Source: CAZQYB01 sp964597535
GTDB taxonomy: Bacteria; Planctomycetota; Phycisphaerae; Sedimentisphaerales; Anaerobacaceae
Reading direction: 5' to 3'
NCBI GenBank assembly: GCA_964597535.1
Contig: CAZQYB010000138.1
Span: 1-6,834 of the forward strand
DNA: 6,834 bases
The notes under the pieces are model-generated. The model was not told where the DNA came from. It saw only the letters and a program-made list of their open reading frames with translations, and made no database searches. Position 1 is the stretch's first letter. Every line of letters starts with the position of its first letter. Shown here one piece after another: positions 1 to 6,020 of this stretch. A program made the position numbers and the translations under genes.

Positions 1-2
1 TA

Positions 3-365
3 TGTTTTATTGCCCCGATGTTAATTCTGATAAAAGTTGTATTATTCATCCCTGCACTGATACTTGTCTTGGATTGTGGAATCTTTGAGAGTTTCAAGTT
101 CCTGAGGAAATGCAAACTATTAGATTCAAGAGAATTAGTTACGTTGTTTTGTCTCCGGACGGTACTGCCCTTTCTCTGGGTATTTTTACAAATACCTTAT
201 AATCCTGAAACAGCTTCGCAGTACATTTTAAGGAGTGTTCCCATAGTTATAGGTTACGTTCTTTGGCTAACCATAGCCGTCACTGCGGTAAGATTTGTAG
301 CTTCTCTGCATTTGGAGTATGATAACCAACCGAGTTCTTTAGATTTCGAAGACTTGCGCAAATAA
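3..365 (+). CDS. Hypothetical membrane protein, probably 5'-partial
   Basis: I do not recognise this protein. The first in-frame ATG is at 18 and gives 115 residues, but no ribosome binding site precedes it and the frame stays open to the left edge, so the gene probably starts outside the window. From that ATG, three hydrophobic stretches at about residues 1-20, 41-62 and 73-97 look like membrane helices; a short polar, acidic tail of about 18 residues follows. There are no catalytic motifs I can name. By hand count the gene is about 39% GC, clearly lower than the genes from 473 onward, which sit near 50%. It ends with TAA at 363-365, 27 bases before the tmk relic. Its low GC and lack of relation to the housekeeping genes fit an accessory gene, but AT-rich codons are also common in membrane proteins. 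That it is a real gene is likely but not certain. Confidence 0.5.
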   Translation, partial: CFIAPMLILIKVVLFIPALILVLDCGIFESFKFLRKCKLLDSRELVTLFCLRTVLPFLWVFLQIPYNPETASQYILRSVPIVIGYVLWLTIAVTAVRFVASLHLEYDNQPSSLDFEDLRK

Positions 366-392
366 TCAAATAGAGATCTGAGGTAACAAGAT

Positions 393-458
393 TTGAAAAA
401 CAAATTTTCAGGCAAATTCATTGTCCTTGACGGCCCGGACGGATACGGAAAGGATTAA
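393..458 (+). pseudogene. tmk: Truncated 5' relic of a thymidylate kinase gene
   Basis: A TTG-started frame of 21 codons ends in TAA at 456-458. Its peptide contains FSGKFIVLDGPDGYGKD, while the intact Tmk downstream has FTGKFIVLDGPDGCGKT at the same place. The match therefore covers the first beta strand and the Walker A loop, with the loop Cys changed to Tyr and a stop where the conserved Thr-Thr-Gln should continue. At the DNA level 411-452 matches 1334-1375 at 36 of 42 bases without gaps. Five of the six differences are synonymous, which suggests this copy diverged as working coding sequence before it was cut. A good Shine-Dalgarno (GAGGT, 380-384) remains 8 bases before the TTG. It cannot encode a kinase. 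It could still be translated as a short peptide ahead of the next gene, but I regard it as a stub left by DNA insertion or allele replacement. Confidence 0.85.
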
Positions 459-472
459 GTTTTGAGATTAAA

Positions 473-727
473 ATGGATATAATACCGGCAGATACAACTA
501 TCGATGCGATGAGAAAGCAGTTCGAGATTTTAGAGCGACTCGGCATAGAAGGCCGTGCCGAGATGACCTTCCAGTTAAGCAATAACCTTCGTCAAATCAC
601 CGAAGCAGGCGTTCGGCTGCGCCACCCCGAGTACAATGACAAAGCAGTCCGACGAGAGGTATTGCGCATTACCCTGGGAGATGAACTTTATTACAAAGCA
701 TTCGAAGAACAAGACAGGCGCAAATGA
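473..727 (+). CDS. Small helical protein paired with a nucleotidyltransferase
   Basis: An 84-residue, charged and probably all-helical protein with no signal peptide or membrane segment. It has an amphipathic helix around residues 10-23, a second around 28-48, then the pattern R-L-R-H-P-E-Y at 48-54 and a helix ending near L-G-D-E-L-Y at 68-73. I know this general layout (helix, 'RxRHP', helix, 'LG.EL') from small proteins encoded directly before nucleotidyltransferase genes in planctomycetes, cyanobacteria and other phyla, but cannot give a family number. Its stop overlaps the next start in ATGA (724-727), so the two are translationally coupled and probably act together. The start at 473 has only a weak GAG (464-466) upstream. 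By position it would be the candidate partner or antitoxin of a toxin-antitoxin-like pair; this is inference from arrangement, not from a known DNA-binding fold. Confidence 0.8.
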   Translation: MDIIPADTTIDAMRKQFEILERLGIEGRAEMTFQLSNNLRQITEAGVRLRHPEYNDKAVRREVLRITLGDELYYKAFEEQDRRK

Positions 728-1299
728 AAGGGCAAGCACAATTTCTGCAAAAGCTCATCGACCTGCTGGAGGCAGCCGGCATTGACTATGCCATATGCGG
801 CTCCTTAGGCAGCAGTCTTCACGGCCAGCCGCGGGCGACAAACGACGCCGATATCATCATCGCACCAACGACCGACCAGCTTGCCAAGTTTCTTAAGTCC
901 CTCGAATTCAGCTACTACGTAAGTTCCGAGGCGGCATCTGAAGCGATGAGGCAACGCTCAATGTTCAATGTGATTGATTCAGAACTTGGATGGAAGGCCG
1001 ATTTGATATTCCGAAAGGACAATCCCTACCATCTGGCTGAATTCAACCGCAGGATGAAGGCCCGTGTTATGGGAATTGATCTGTGGATACTTTCACCAGA
1101 AGATGTTATTTTGAGCAAGCTTAACTGGGCCAAGAACTCAGAGTCAAACCTCCAATATGGAGACGTTCTCGGCGTTATAAAACTTCAGTGGGACAAACTG
1201 GACTGGGAATATTTGCGACACTGGGCAAAAGAGCTTGGTGTAGAAGAAACCCTCGAAAAAGTAATCGAAGAGACCAGAAAGCTGCGAGGAGAACCATAG
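724..1299 (+). CDS. MNT/AbiEii-like nucleotidyltransferase
   Basis: A 191-residue protein of the polymerase-beta nucleotidyltransferase superfamily. After a helix (residues 5-18), the strand-turn motif G26-S27 with S30-S31-L32-H33-G34 leads to R37-A38-T39-N40-D41-A42-D43, the hG[GS]...DxD signature whose Asp41 and Asp43 would bind metal. A third acid is likely D93 in K-A-D-L-I. The segment S124-P125-E126-D127 followed by K132 and W135-A136-K137 resembles the 'SPEDxIxxKL' region of AbiEii/DUF6036-type proteins. Such enzymes move a nucleotide onto protein or RNA; several relatives are toxins or phage-defence effectors, others have no known role. The substrate here is unknown. It overlaps the 84-residue gene by four bases and ends one base before tmk. 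All three acidic residues are present, so it looks active. Alternative: an antibiotic-modifying type enzyme, less likely given the small partner. Confidence 0.85.
   Translation: MKGQAQFLQKLIDLLEAAGIDYAICGSLGSSLHGQPRATNDADIIIAPTTDQLAKFLKSLEFSYYVSSEAASEAMRQRSMFNVIDSELGWKADLIFRKDNPYHLAEFNRRMKARVMGIDLWILSPEDVILSKLNWAKNSESNLQYGDVLGVIKLQWDKLDWEYLRHWAKELGVEETLEKVIEETRKLRGEP
1286..1292 (+). promoter_or_regulatory. Shine-Dalgarno for tmk inside the nucleotidyltransferase gene
   Basis: GAGGAGA lies 8 bases before the TTG at 1301 and is the reason for choosing that non-ATG start. It is made of the last sense codons of the upstream gene, whose stop is at 1297-1299, so tmk is probably translated by coupling to the nucleotidyltransferase. 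The tmk frame has a stop at 1262-1264 and no ATG or GTG between that stop and 1301. Confidence 0.7.
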
Positions 1300-1300
1300 A

Positions 1301-1942
1301 TTGCCTAAACAACACTCGGAGAGCAGATTCACCGGCAAATTCATAGTCCTTGACGGGCCGGACGGCTGCGGGAAAACTACGCAGGCAAAACTCCTCGCTC
1401 AATGGCTGCAGGAGCAGGGTGTCCCGGCCGAGTTGTTCCGCGACCCCGGCGGTACCGCTATAGGCGAAAAGATTCGCCAAATCCTGCTGAACCCTGAGCA
1501 TATCGCGATGAGCACGTCAACAGAAGTGATGCTTTATATGGCTGCCAGAGCACAGCTTTGGGCCGAAAAAATAGCGCCGGCCTTAAAGAGCAATAAATGC
1601 GTCTTACTCGACCGATGGCTCTCGAGCACCTGCGCCTATCAGGGCTATGCCGGCGGATTCGGTATGGAAAAGATTGTAAAAATCGCAACCGACTGCCTCG
1701 AAAGGCCTTGGCCTGATTTGACAATCATTCTTGATGTGGATTTGGAAACGGGAGCCAATCGGCTAAAGGCGCAGCCGGACAGAATGGAACAAAAAGGTAA
1801 GGAATACCATCAAAGGGTCCGCGAAGGATTTCTCGAACTTGCCGAAAGCCGTGAAGATTTTTTCGTTTTAGATGGTGCCGATGATGTTAAAACTGTTCAC
1901 AAAAAGATATTGGAAGTATTAGCGCAAGCTGACCTTAGATAG
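1301..1942 (+). CDS. tmk: Thymidylate kinase (dTMP kinase)
   Basis: Cytoplasmic enzyme that phosphorylates dTMP to dTDP with ATP, on the only route to dTTP and normally essential. The 213-residue length is typical. Walker A is G19-P-D-G-C-G-K25-T-T-Q28. The F46-R47-D48-P49-G50-G51-T52 segment is the usual substrate-loop motif (often 'tREPGGT'). D104-R105-W106 with S108-S109 and A112-Y113-Q114 is the DR[YW]xxSSxAYQ signature. The lid region carries R154 and D160-R161 after L-D-V-D. With no Arg in the P-loop and basic residues in the lid, it resembles the E. coli (type II) class. The TTG start at 1301 is supported by the Shine-Dalgarno at 1286-1292. The stop at 1940-1942 abuts the holB start with no gap. 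A truncated second copy lies at 393-458. Confidence 0.97.
   Translation: MPKQHSESRFTGKFIVLDGPDGCGKTTQAKLLAQWLQEQGVPAELFRDPGGTAIGEKIRQILLNPEHIAMSTSTEVMLYMAARAQLWAEKIAPALKSNKCVLLDRWLSSTCAYQGYAGGFGMEKIVKIATDCLERPWPDLTIILDVDLETGANRLKAQPDRMEQKGKEYHQRVREGFLELAESREDFFVLDGADDVKTVHKKILEVLAQADLR
1334..1375 (+). repeat. Imperfect direct repeat of the tmk P-loop region
   Basis: This stretch of the intact tmk repeats 411-452 of the relic in the same orientation, with 36 of 42 bases identical and no gaps. The two copies are 923 bases apart and bracket the nucleotidyltransferase pair. Some similarity may extend upstream to the Shine-Dalgarno and TTG (GAGG, AAC, then TTG in both), but the first codons differ in number: the intact gene has 5 more residues before the shared G-K-F. 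Confidence 0.8.
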
Positions 1943-3061
1943 ATGTCACTGAAAGAAATTTTTTGTCAGGACAAAGCGATTTCGATTTTGCAGCGGGCTT
2001 TTGCTGTGGGCAAATCGCCACACGCATATATCTTTGCCGGCCCGGAAGGTGTCGGCAGGTTCAGGACCGCCGGCGAATGGGCCAAGATGCTGCTTTGCAA
2101 AAAACCCGTAACAGAAAATGACTTCACCGATAGCTGCGGCTCGTGCGATTCCTGCCGACTGTTCCAGGCCGGCTCGCACGCCGACTTTCATCTAATCTAT
2201 AAAGAATTGCGTGAATTTACTAAAGACGGTAAAGGCAAAAAAACGCCTGTCGATTTGCCGATAGACGTTATTCGAGAGTTTTTAATCGACAAGGTATCGG
2301 CCAGGCCTACCTTGTCCGAAAGGAAAGTCTTTATTGTCAGCGAAGCTGAAAGGCTGAACAAATACTCGCAGAACTGCCTGTTGAAAGTTTTGGAGGAGCC
2401 GCCCGATTATTGTACTATTATTCTGCTCTGCACGCGGCTGGAAAAATTATTGCCCACCACCAAATCAAGATGTCAGATAATCCGTTTCGGCCCCATCTCT
2501 GAAGAGAAGATAATCGAAAAATTAAGAGAAATGGGCATCAAGCAAAAACAGGCCCAGTATTGGGCCCGACTTGCCCAGAGCAGTTTAGGCCAGGCCTGCC
2601 AGTGGGCCGAGCTTGAGCTTGCCGATACAAATCTCTATGAAATAAAGAAAGAGCTGATAAAGTCTGTTTCGAGTTACCAATATGCTGGCGCGGAGAAGCT
2701 GGCTGAATGGCTCCTGAAGCAAAGCAAGAATCTCGCCGCCGCCTGGGCCGAACTCAACGAAACCACCAGCAAAACCGATATCAATCGAAGGGCTCAAAAA
2801 ACGCTCGTACAAATAGTCATATCAGCCCTGCACGATGCGATGACACTGAACTTGGCGGGCACAAAAGGTATCATCAACTTCGACCAAAAAGAAGAAATAA
2901 AAAAACTGAGCGAGCGTTTCGACGCTGAGCAGTCAGCCGAAAAAATCGCCGACTGCTATAAGACGCTGCGCCGGATTGAGTCCAGCGTTAACGAAAGACT
3001 TATTTTCGAGCAGCTATTGTTAAACCTCGCTGTTTCTGATAAAATGAGAGTTTCGCAATAG
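1943..3061 (+). CDS. holB: DNA polymerase III delta' subunit
   Basis: Clamp-loader subunit that, with delta and the tau/gamma ATPases, opens the beta clamp and loads it on primed DNA at the replication fork. The AAA+ part covers about residues 1-210. The P-loop region reads G33-P-E-G-V-G38-R39, with Arg in place of the ATP-binding Lys. Delta' subunits commonly have a non-functional ATP site, so this fits the family. The zinc module is complete: C52, then C65-x2-C68-x2-C71. The sequence L-L-K-V-L-E-E-P-P and the S175-R176-C177 motif, which supplies an arginine finger to a neighbouring subunit, are diagnostic. The remainder, to residue 372, would be the helical collar domain. The start follows the tmk stop directly, so translation is probably coupled. 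A DnaX-type protein is unlikely because of the length and the degenerate P-loop. Confidence 0.93.
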   Translation: MSLKEIFCQDKAISILQRAFAVGKSPHAYIFAGPEGVGRFRTAGEWAKMLLCKKPVTENDFTDSCGSCDSCRLFQAGSHADFHLIYKELREFTKDGKGKKTPVDLPIDVIREFLIDKVSARPTLSERKVFIVSEAERLNKYSQNCLLKVLEEPPDYCTIILLCTRLEKLLPTTKSRCQIIRFGPISEEKIIEKLREMGIKQKQAQYWARLAQSSLGQACQWAELELADTNLYEIKKELIKSVSSYQYAGAEKLAEWLLKQSKNLAAAWAELNETTSKTDINRRAQKTLVQIVISALHDAMTLNLAGTKGIINFDQKEEIKKLSERFDAEQSAEKIADCYKTLRRIESSVNERLIFEQLLLNLAVSDKMRVSQ

Positions 3062-3096
3062 TAACGCTGACACGCATATTAAAGCAGGCAATTGAA

Positions 3097-4074
3097 ATGG
3101 CAAAAAACGCAGCGACAAAGCCCAAGCAGGCGAAACATAAAAAATATATGTTGGCTCGATACGGTCGGATGGATATGCTCGGATGGTTCGAGCACAGTGA
3201 AACTCAAATACCAAAAGTGCCCAGCCGAGTTGTGGTAAAAACTGACAGGGGGCTCGAGCTGGGCTATCTTGTAGGACAGCTCAGTCCCTACAAAGCCGGA
3301 CAGTTTAAATTAAACCAGGAGCAGGTTAAAAAATACTTCAAAGACAGCGAAATTGATTACCCCTGCGAGCCGACTGGTAAATTTGTCCGGTACGCAACCA
3401 CAGAGGATATAAGTGAAGAGAGACACCTTCAGAAAATAGCAGAAGAAGAGATGGAATACTGCAGGCGGTCCATAAAAGAACTGGAGCTGCCGATGAAGAT
3501 AGTTGACGCAGAGCACGTATTTGGCGGCGAGCGCATCATTTTTTACTTTATGTCTAACGGCCGGGTGGACTTTCGCAAGCTGGTCAAAAAATTAGCGCAC
3601 GAATACCAAACAAGAATCGAAATGCGTCAGATTGGGCCCCGCGACGAAGCCAAACTCCTTGCCGATATAGAAAGCTGCGGACAGGAATGCTGCTGCAAAA
3701 GGTTCCTTAAGGCACTAAAGCCGGTTAATATGCGAATGGCTAAAATGCAAAAGGCAACGCTTGACCCTGCGAAAATTTCAGGTTACTGCGGCAGATTAAA
3801 GTGCTGCCTGCGATATGAGGACAAAACTTATACCGAACTTAAGAAACGGCTCCCCAAAAAGAACGCTAAAGTAAAAACCATACACGGGGTGGGGGAAGTT
3901 GTGGACAGCCAGATACTGACTCAACTTGTTGTGGTAAAACACGATGATGGAACAAAAGTGGCTGTCCCCGTCGAGGAGATTGAGGTGCTCTCCCCGACGG
4001 AAACCATACCTAAGGAAGAAGACAGCGCTCCAGAAAACGCAAGTCGAGAGGACAAGCAGAACGAAAAGCAGTGA
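3097..4074 (+). CDS. ricT: PSP1-domain protein RicT (YaaT family)
   Basis: A 325-residue member of the RicT/YaaT family. After a Lys-rich start (residues 1-18) comes the N-terminal region, then the PSP1 C-terminal domain at about 99-186, ending in the family motif I179-G-P-R-D-E-A-K. A cysteine-rich stretch follows: C194, C198-C199-C200, and then Y-C231-G-R-L-K-C236-C237. In Bacillus subtilis, RicT joins RicA and RicF in a complex that carries [4Fe-4S] clusters and helps RNase Y process mRNAs; cysteines of this kind are the candidate ligands. Residues about 255-300 look like a small beta domain, and a charged, acidic tail ends the protein, making it longer than the roughly 275-residue Bacillus protein. 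A weak AGG (3086-3088) precedes the ATG. Sitting between holB and metG matches the Bacillus arrangement. RicA and RicF are not in this window, so the exact role here is open. Confidence 0.9.
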   Translation: MAKNAATKPKQAKHKKYMLARYGRMDMLGWFEHSETQIPKVPSRVVVKTDRGLELGYLVGQLSPYKAGQFKLNQEQVKKYFKDSEIDYPCEPTGKFVRYATTEDISEERHLQKIAEEEMEYCRRSIKELELPMKIVDAEHVFGGERIIFYFMSNGRVDFRKLVKKLAHEYQTRIEMRQIGPRDEAKLLADIESCGQECCCKRFLKALKPVNMRMAKMQKATLDPAKISGYCGRLKCCLRYEDKTYTELKKRLPKKNAKVKTIHGVGEVVDSQILTQLVVVKHDDGTKVAVPVEEIEVLSPTETIPKEEDSAPENASREDKQNEKQ

Positions 4075-4091
4075 TTTTTTAAGGTGAAACT

Positions 4092-4557
4092 ATGCCTCGT
4101 AAAATCGTGGTAACATCGGCGCTGCCTTACGCAAACGGCCCAATACATATAGGTCACCTAGTGGAGTATCTTCAAACCGATATCTGGGTCCGCTTCCAGA
4201 AAATGCGCAACAATCGGTGCCTTTACTTTTGTGCCGATGATGCTCACGGCACGCCGATTATGATAAGCGCACGTACAGCCGGAATAAGCCCGGAAGAGCT
4301 GATTGAGCAAATGCACAAAGAACACAAGGCGGACTTCGACGGCTTTTACGTCGAATTCGATAATTATTACACAACCCATTCAGAGGAAAACAGGCAGCTT
4401 AGTGAACTGATTTTCGGTCGGCTAAACAAGGTCGGCTCAATCGTCAAACGAAATGTCGAACAGGCCTACTGTGAAAAATGTAAAATGTCACTGCCCGATA
4501 GATTTATTCGCGGCACGTGCCCGCGGTGCAAAGCAGAGGACCAATACGGCGATTCCT
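4092..4557 (+). CDS. metG: Methionyl-tRNA synthetase, N-terminal part before the assembly gap
   Basis: First 155 residues of a class I aminoacyl-tRNA synthetase that activates methionine with ATP and charges initiator and elongator tRNA-Met in the cytoplasm. The nucleotide-binding signature N15-G-P-I-H19-I-G-H22 is the HIGH motif, and C-A-D-D-A-H-G-T-P-I-M is the characteristic following strand. The connective-peptide zinc region begins with C127-E-K-C130 and C143-P-R-C146, followed by D-Q-Y-G-D-S. The last base, 4557, would start the Cys codon that normally follows, which is lost in the N run. A strong Shine-Dalgarno, AAGGTG (4081-4086), lies 5 bases before the ATG, and ricT ends 17 bases upstream. 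Reading on through the Ns in this frame soon hits a stop; that is an artefact of the wrong gap length, not a real end. Confidence 0.97.
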
Positions 4558-4567
4558 NNNNNNNNNN
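4558..4567. other. Assembly gap inside metG (10 N)
   Basis: Ten Ns join two contigs or read ends. The protein frame shifts across them, so the true length cannot be 10. Alignment from memory with E. coli MetG shows that about 47-48 residues are missing, including a Cys-x2-Cys pair and the segment leading to the V-A-N-K motif. The true gap should be about 140 bases and leave remainder 2 on division by 3. Confidence 0.93.
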
Positions 4568-5962
4568 ACCGGAGGATATGCGCAAAAGTCGGTTGCAAAC
4601 AAACTCGATGAGTGGTTCAAAATGGGATTGAAAGATTGGGACATATCCCGCGACGGGCCCTATTTCGGCTTCAAAATACCAGGTGAAGAGAATAAATTTT
4701 TCTACGTCTGGCTGGATGCCCCTATCGGATATATGGCCTCGGCAAAAAACTACTGCGACAGGAACGGCCTGGATTTCGACAAGCTCTGGAACAGCGGTGA
4801 ATATGAGCTTTATCATTTCATTGGTAAAGACATTATGTACTTCCATGCGCTCTTCTGGCCTGCAATGCTAATCGGCGCTCGCTTTAGGCCTGCGGACAAG
4901 CTTTTCGTTCACGGTTTTCTGACTGTGAACGGCCAAAAAATGAGCAAATCGCGCGGAACTTTTATTAAGGCAAGTACCTACCTAAAGTTCCTCAACCCAG
5001 AGTACCTGCGATACTACTATGCGAGCAAACTAACCAATAGTATCGATGATATTGATTTAAGCGCAGAGGATTTCACAAACAAAATCAACTCCGACTTAGT
5101 CGGGAAGCTTGCTAACCTTGCCTCTCGCTCAGGCCCAATGCTTACAAGGACATTGGCCGGGCAGCTTGGTCGGTTGGATGAACAGGGCAGGGAATTGACG
5201 GATAAGCTCACTGCCGCAAAGGAGCAAATCGTCAGAAACTATGAGGAGCTTAACTTTGCGGCCGCGGTCCGAACAATTGCCGCTCTGGCCGACGAGGCGA
5301 ACCGATACGTCGAGCGGAATCAGCCGTGGGTAACTGTAAAAACCGATTCGGAAAAAACCCGAACCACCCTAACCGCTGTGATAAATGCTGTTAAAATCCT
5401 GACAATCTACCTAAAACCTATTCTGCCCGGGTACGCAAAGAAAGTGGAAAAATTTCTTAACGTTGACAAACTGAAGTTTGCCGATGTCGAAGCAGTGTTG
5501 GAAAATCACAAAATAAACGATTTTGAACGTTTGGTTGAAAGAATTGATAAGAGTGAGGTAAATGCAATGGTAGAAGAAAGTAAGGAAGCTCAAAGCCCTG
5601 AACCTGCCGCGGCGGCTCCTGCCGAGCCCGTTAAGCCGGAATGCACAATCGACGATTTTGACAAGATTGATTTGCGAATCGCCAAGGTTATAAAGGCCGA
5701 GCCCGTCGAAGGCGCTGACAAACTGCTGCGTCTTGATTTGGATGTGGGAGGACCGCAAAAAAGTGTGTTAGCAGCCATAGCACAGGCGTATAAACCCGAT
5801 GAACTGGCTGGCAAAACAGTAATTTATTTAGCCAATCTAAAACCCAGAAAGATGAGGTTTGGTCTGTCCGAAGGTATGATTTTAGCGGCCGGCACCGGCG
5901 GAAAAGATATCTTTATGCTTTCAGCCGATAGCGGAGCAAAACCCGGACAAAGAGTGCTTTAG
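4568..5962 (+). CDS. metG: Methionyl-tRNA synthetase, C-terminal part with tRNA-binding domain
   Basis: The remaining 464 residues of MetG. V-A-N-K-L-D-E-W-F, D-I-S-R-D-G-P-Y-F-G-F and W-L-D-A-P-I-G-Y-M complete the catalytic fold. The K-M-S-K-S loop is encoded at 4937-4951. The helical anticodon-binding domain follows, with the N-L-A-S-R motif and the Q-P-W-V tryptophan (codon 5327-5329) that stacks on the CAU anticodon in E. coli. An Ala/Pro/Glu-rich linker (about 5575-5640) leads to an Arc1p/EMAP-II-type tRNA-binding domain at 5642-5959 (D-L-R-I-A-K-V, ending G-Q-R-V-L), used for dimerisation and tRNA binding in the bacterial enzyme. With about 48 missing residues the whole protein would be near 667, close to the 677 of E. 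coli. An apparent earlier start at 4517 in this frame lies on the other side of the gap, out of frame with the real gene, and is not real. Confidence 0.97.
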   Translation, partial: TGGYAQKSVANKLDEWFKMGLKDWDISRDGPYFGFKIPGEENKFFYVWLDAPIGYMASAKNYCDRNGLDFDKLWNSGEYELYHFIGKDIMYFHALFWPAMLIGARFRPADKLFVHGFLTVNGQKMSKSRGTFIKASTYLKFLNPEYLRYYYASKLTNSIDDIDLSAEDFTNKINSDLVGKLANLASRSGPMLTRTLAGQLGRLDEQGRELTDKLTAAKEQIVRNYEELNFAAAVRTIAALADEANRYVERNQPWVTVKTDSEKTRTTLTAVINAVKILTIYLKPILPGYAKKVEKFLNVDKLKFADVEAVLENHKINDFERLVERIDKSEVNAMVEESKEAQSPEPAAAAPAEPVKPECTIDDFDKIDLRIAKVIKAEPVEGADKLLRLDLDVGGPQKSVLAAIAQAYKPDELAGKTVIYLANLKPRKMRFGLSEGMILAAGTGGKDIFMLSADSGAKPGQRVL

Positions 5963-6020
5963 TATCGCACGTTCGTCATTAATCCGAGCAGCTTACGAGA
6001 TGTATTAACAGACTTTAAGA

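Noticed and set aside
427..455. TTGACG with AAGGAT 17 bases downstream as a promoter for the nucleotidyltransferase pair
   Set aside because: The TTGACG is part of the conserved tmk coding sequence and recurs in the intact gene; the -10 match is only 3 of 6.
1175..1724. Overlapping minus-strand frames opposite tmk
   Set aside because: They run antisense to the clear tmk coding sequence, have no recognisable domain and no ribosome binding site that I can see.
2054..2060. Loss of the P-loop lysine in HolB as a sign of a damaged gene
   Set aside because: Delta' subunits often lack a working ATP site; the zinc cysteines and the SRC motif are intact.
2707..2928. 73-residue plus-strand frame inside holB
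   Set aside because: A shadow in another frame of a well-supported gene, with low-complexity basic composition and no motif.
4517..4557. Start of a second MetG reading frame before the Ns
   Set aside because: It is out of frame with the real MetG N-terminal part and joins the C-terminal part only because the gap is given the wrong length.
5963..6020. Terminator or riboswitch after metG
   Set aside because: No GC-rich stem followed by a T run could be found in this short gap; the same holds for 366-392 and 6375-6388.
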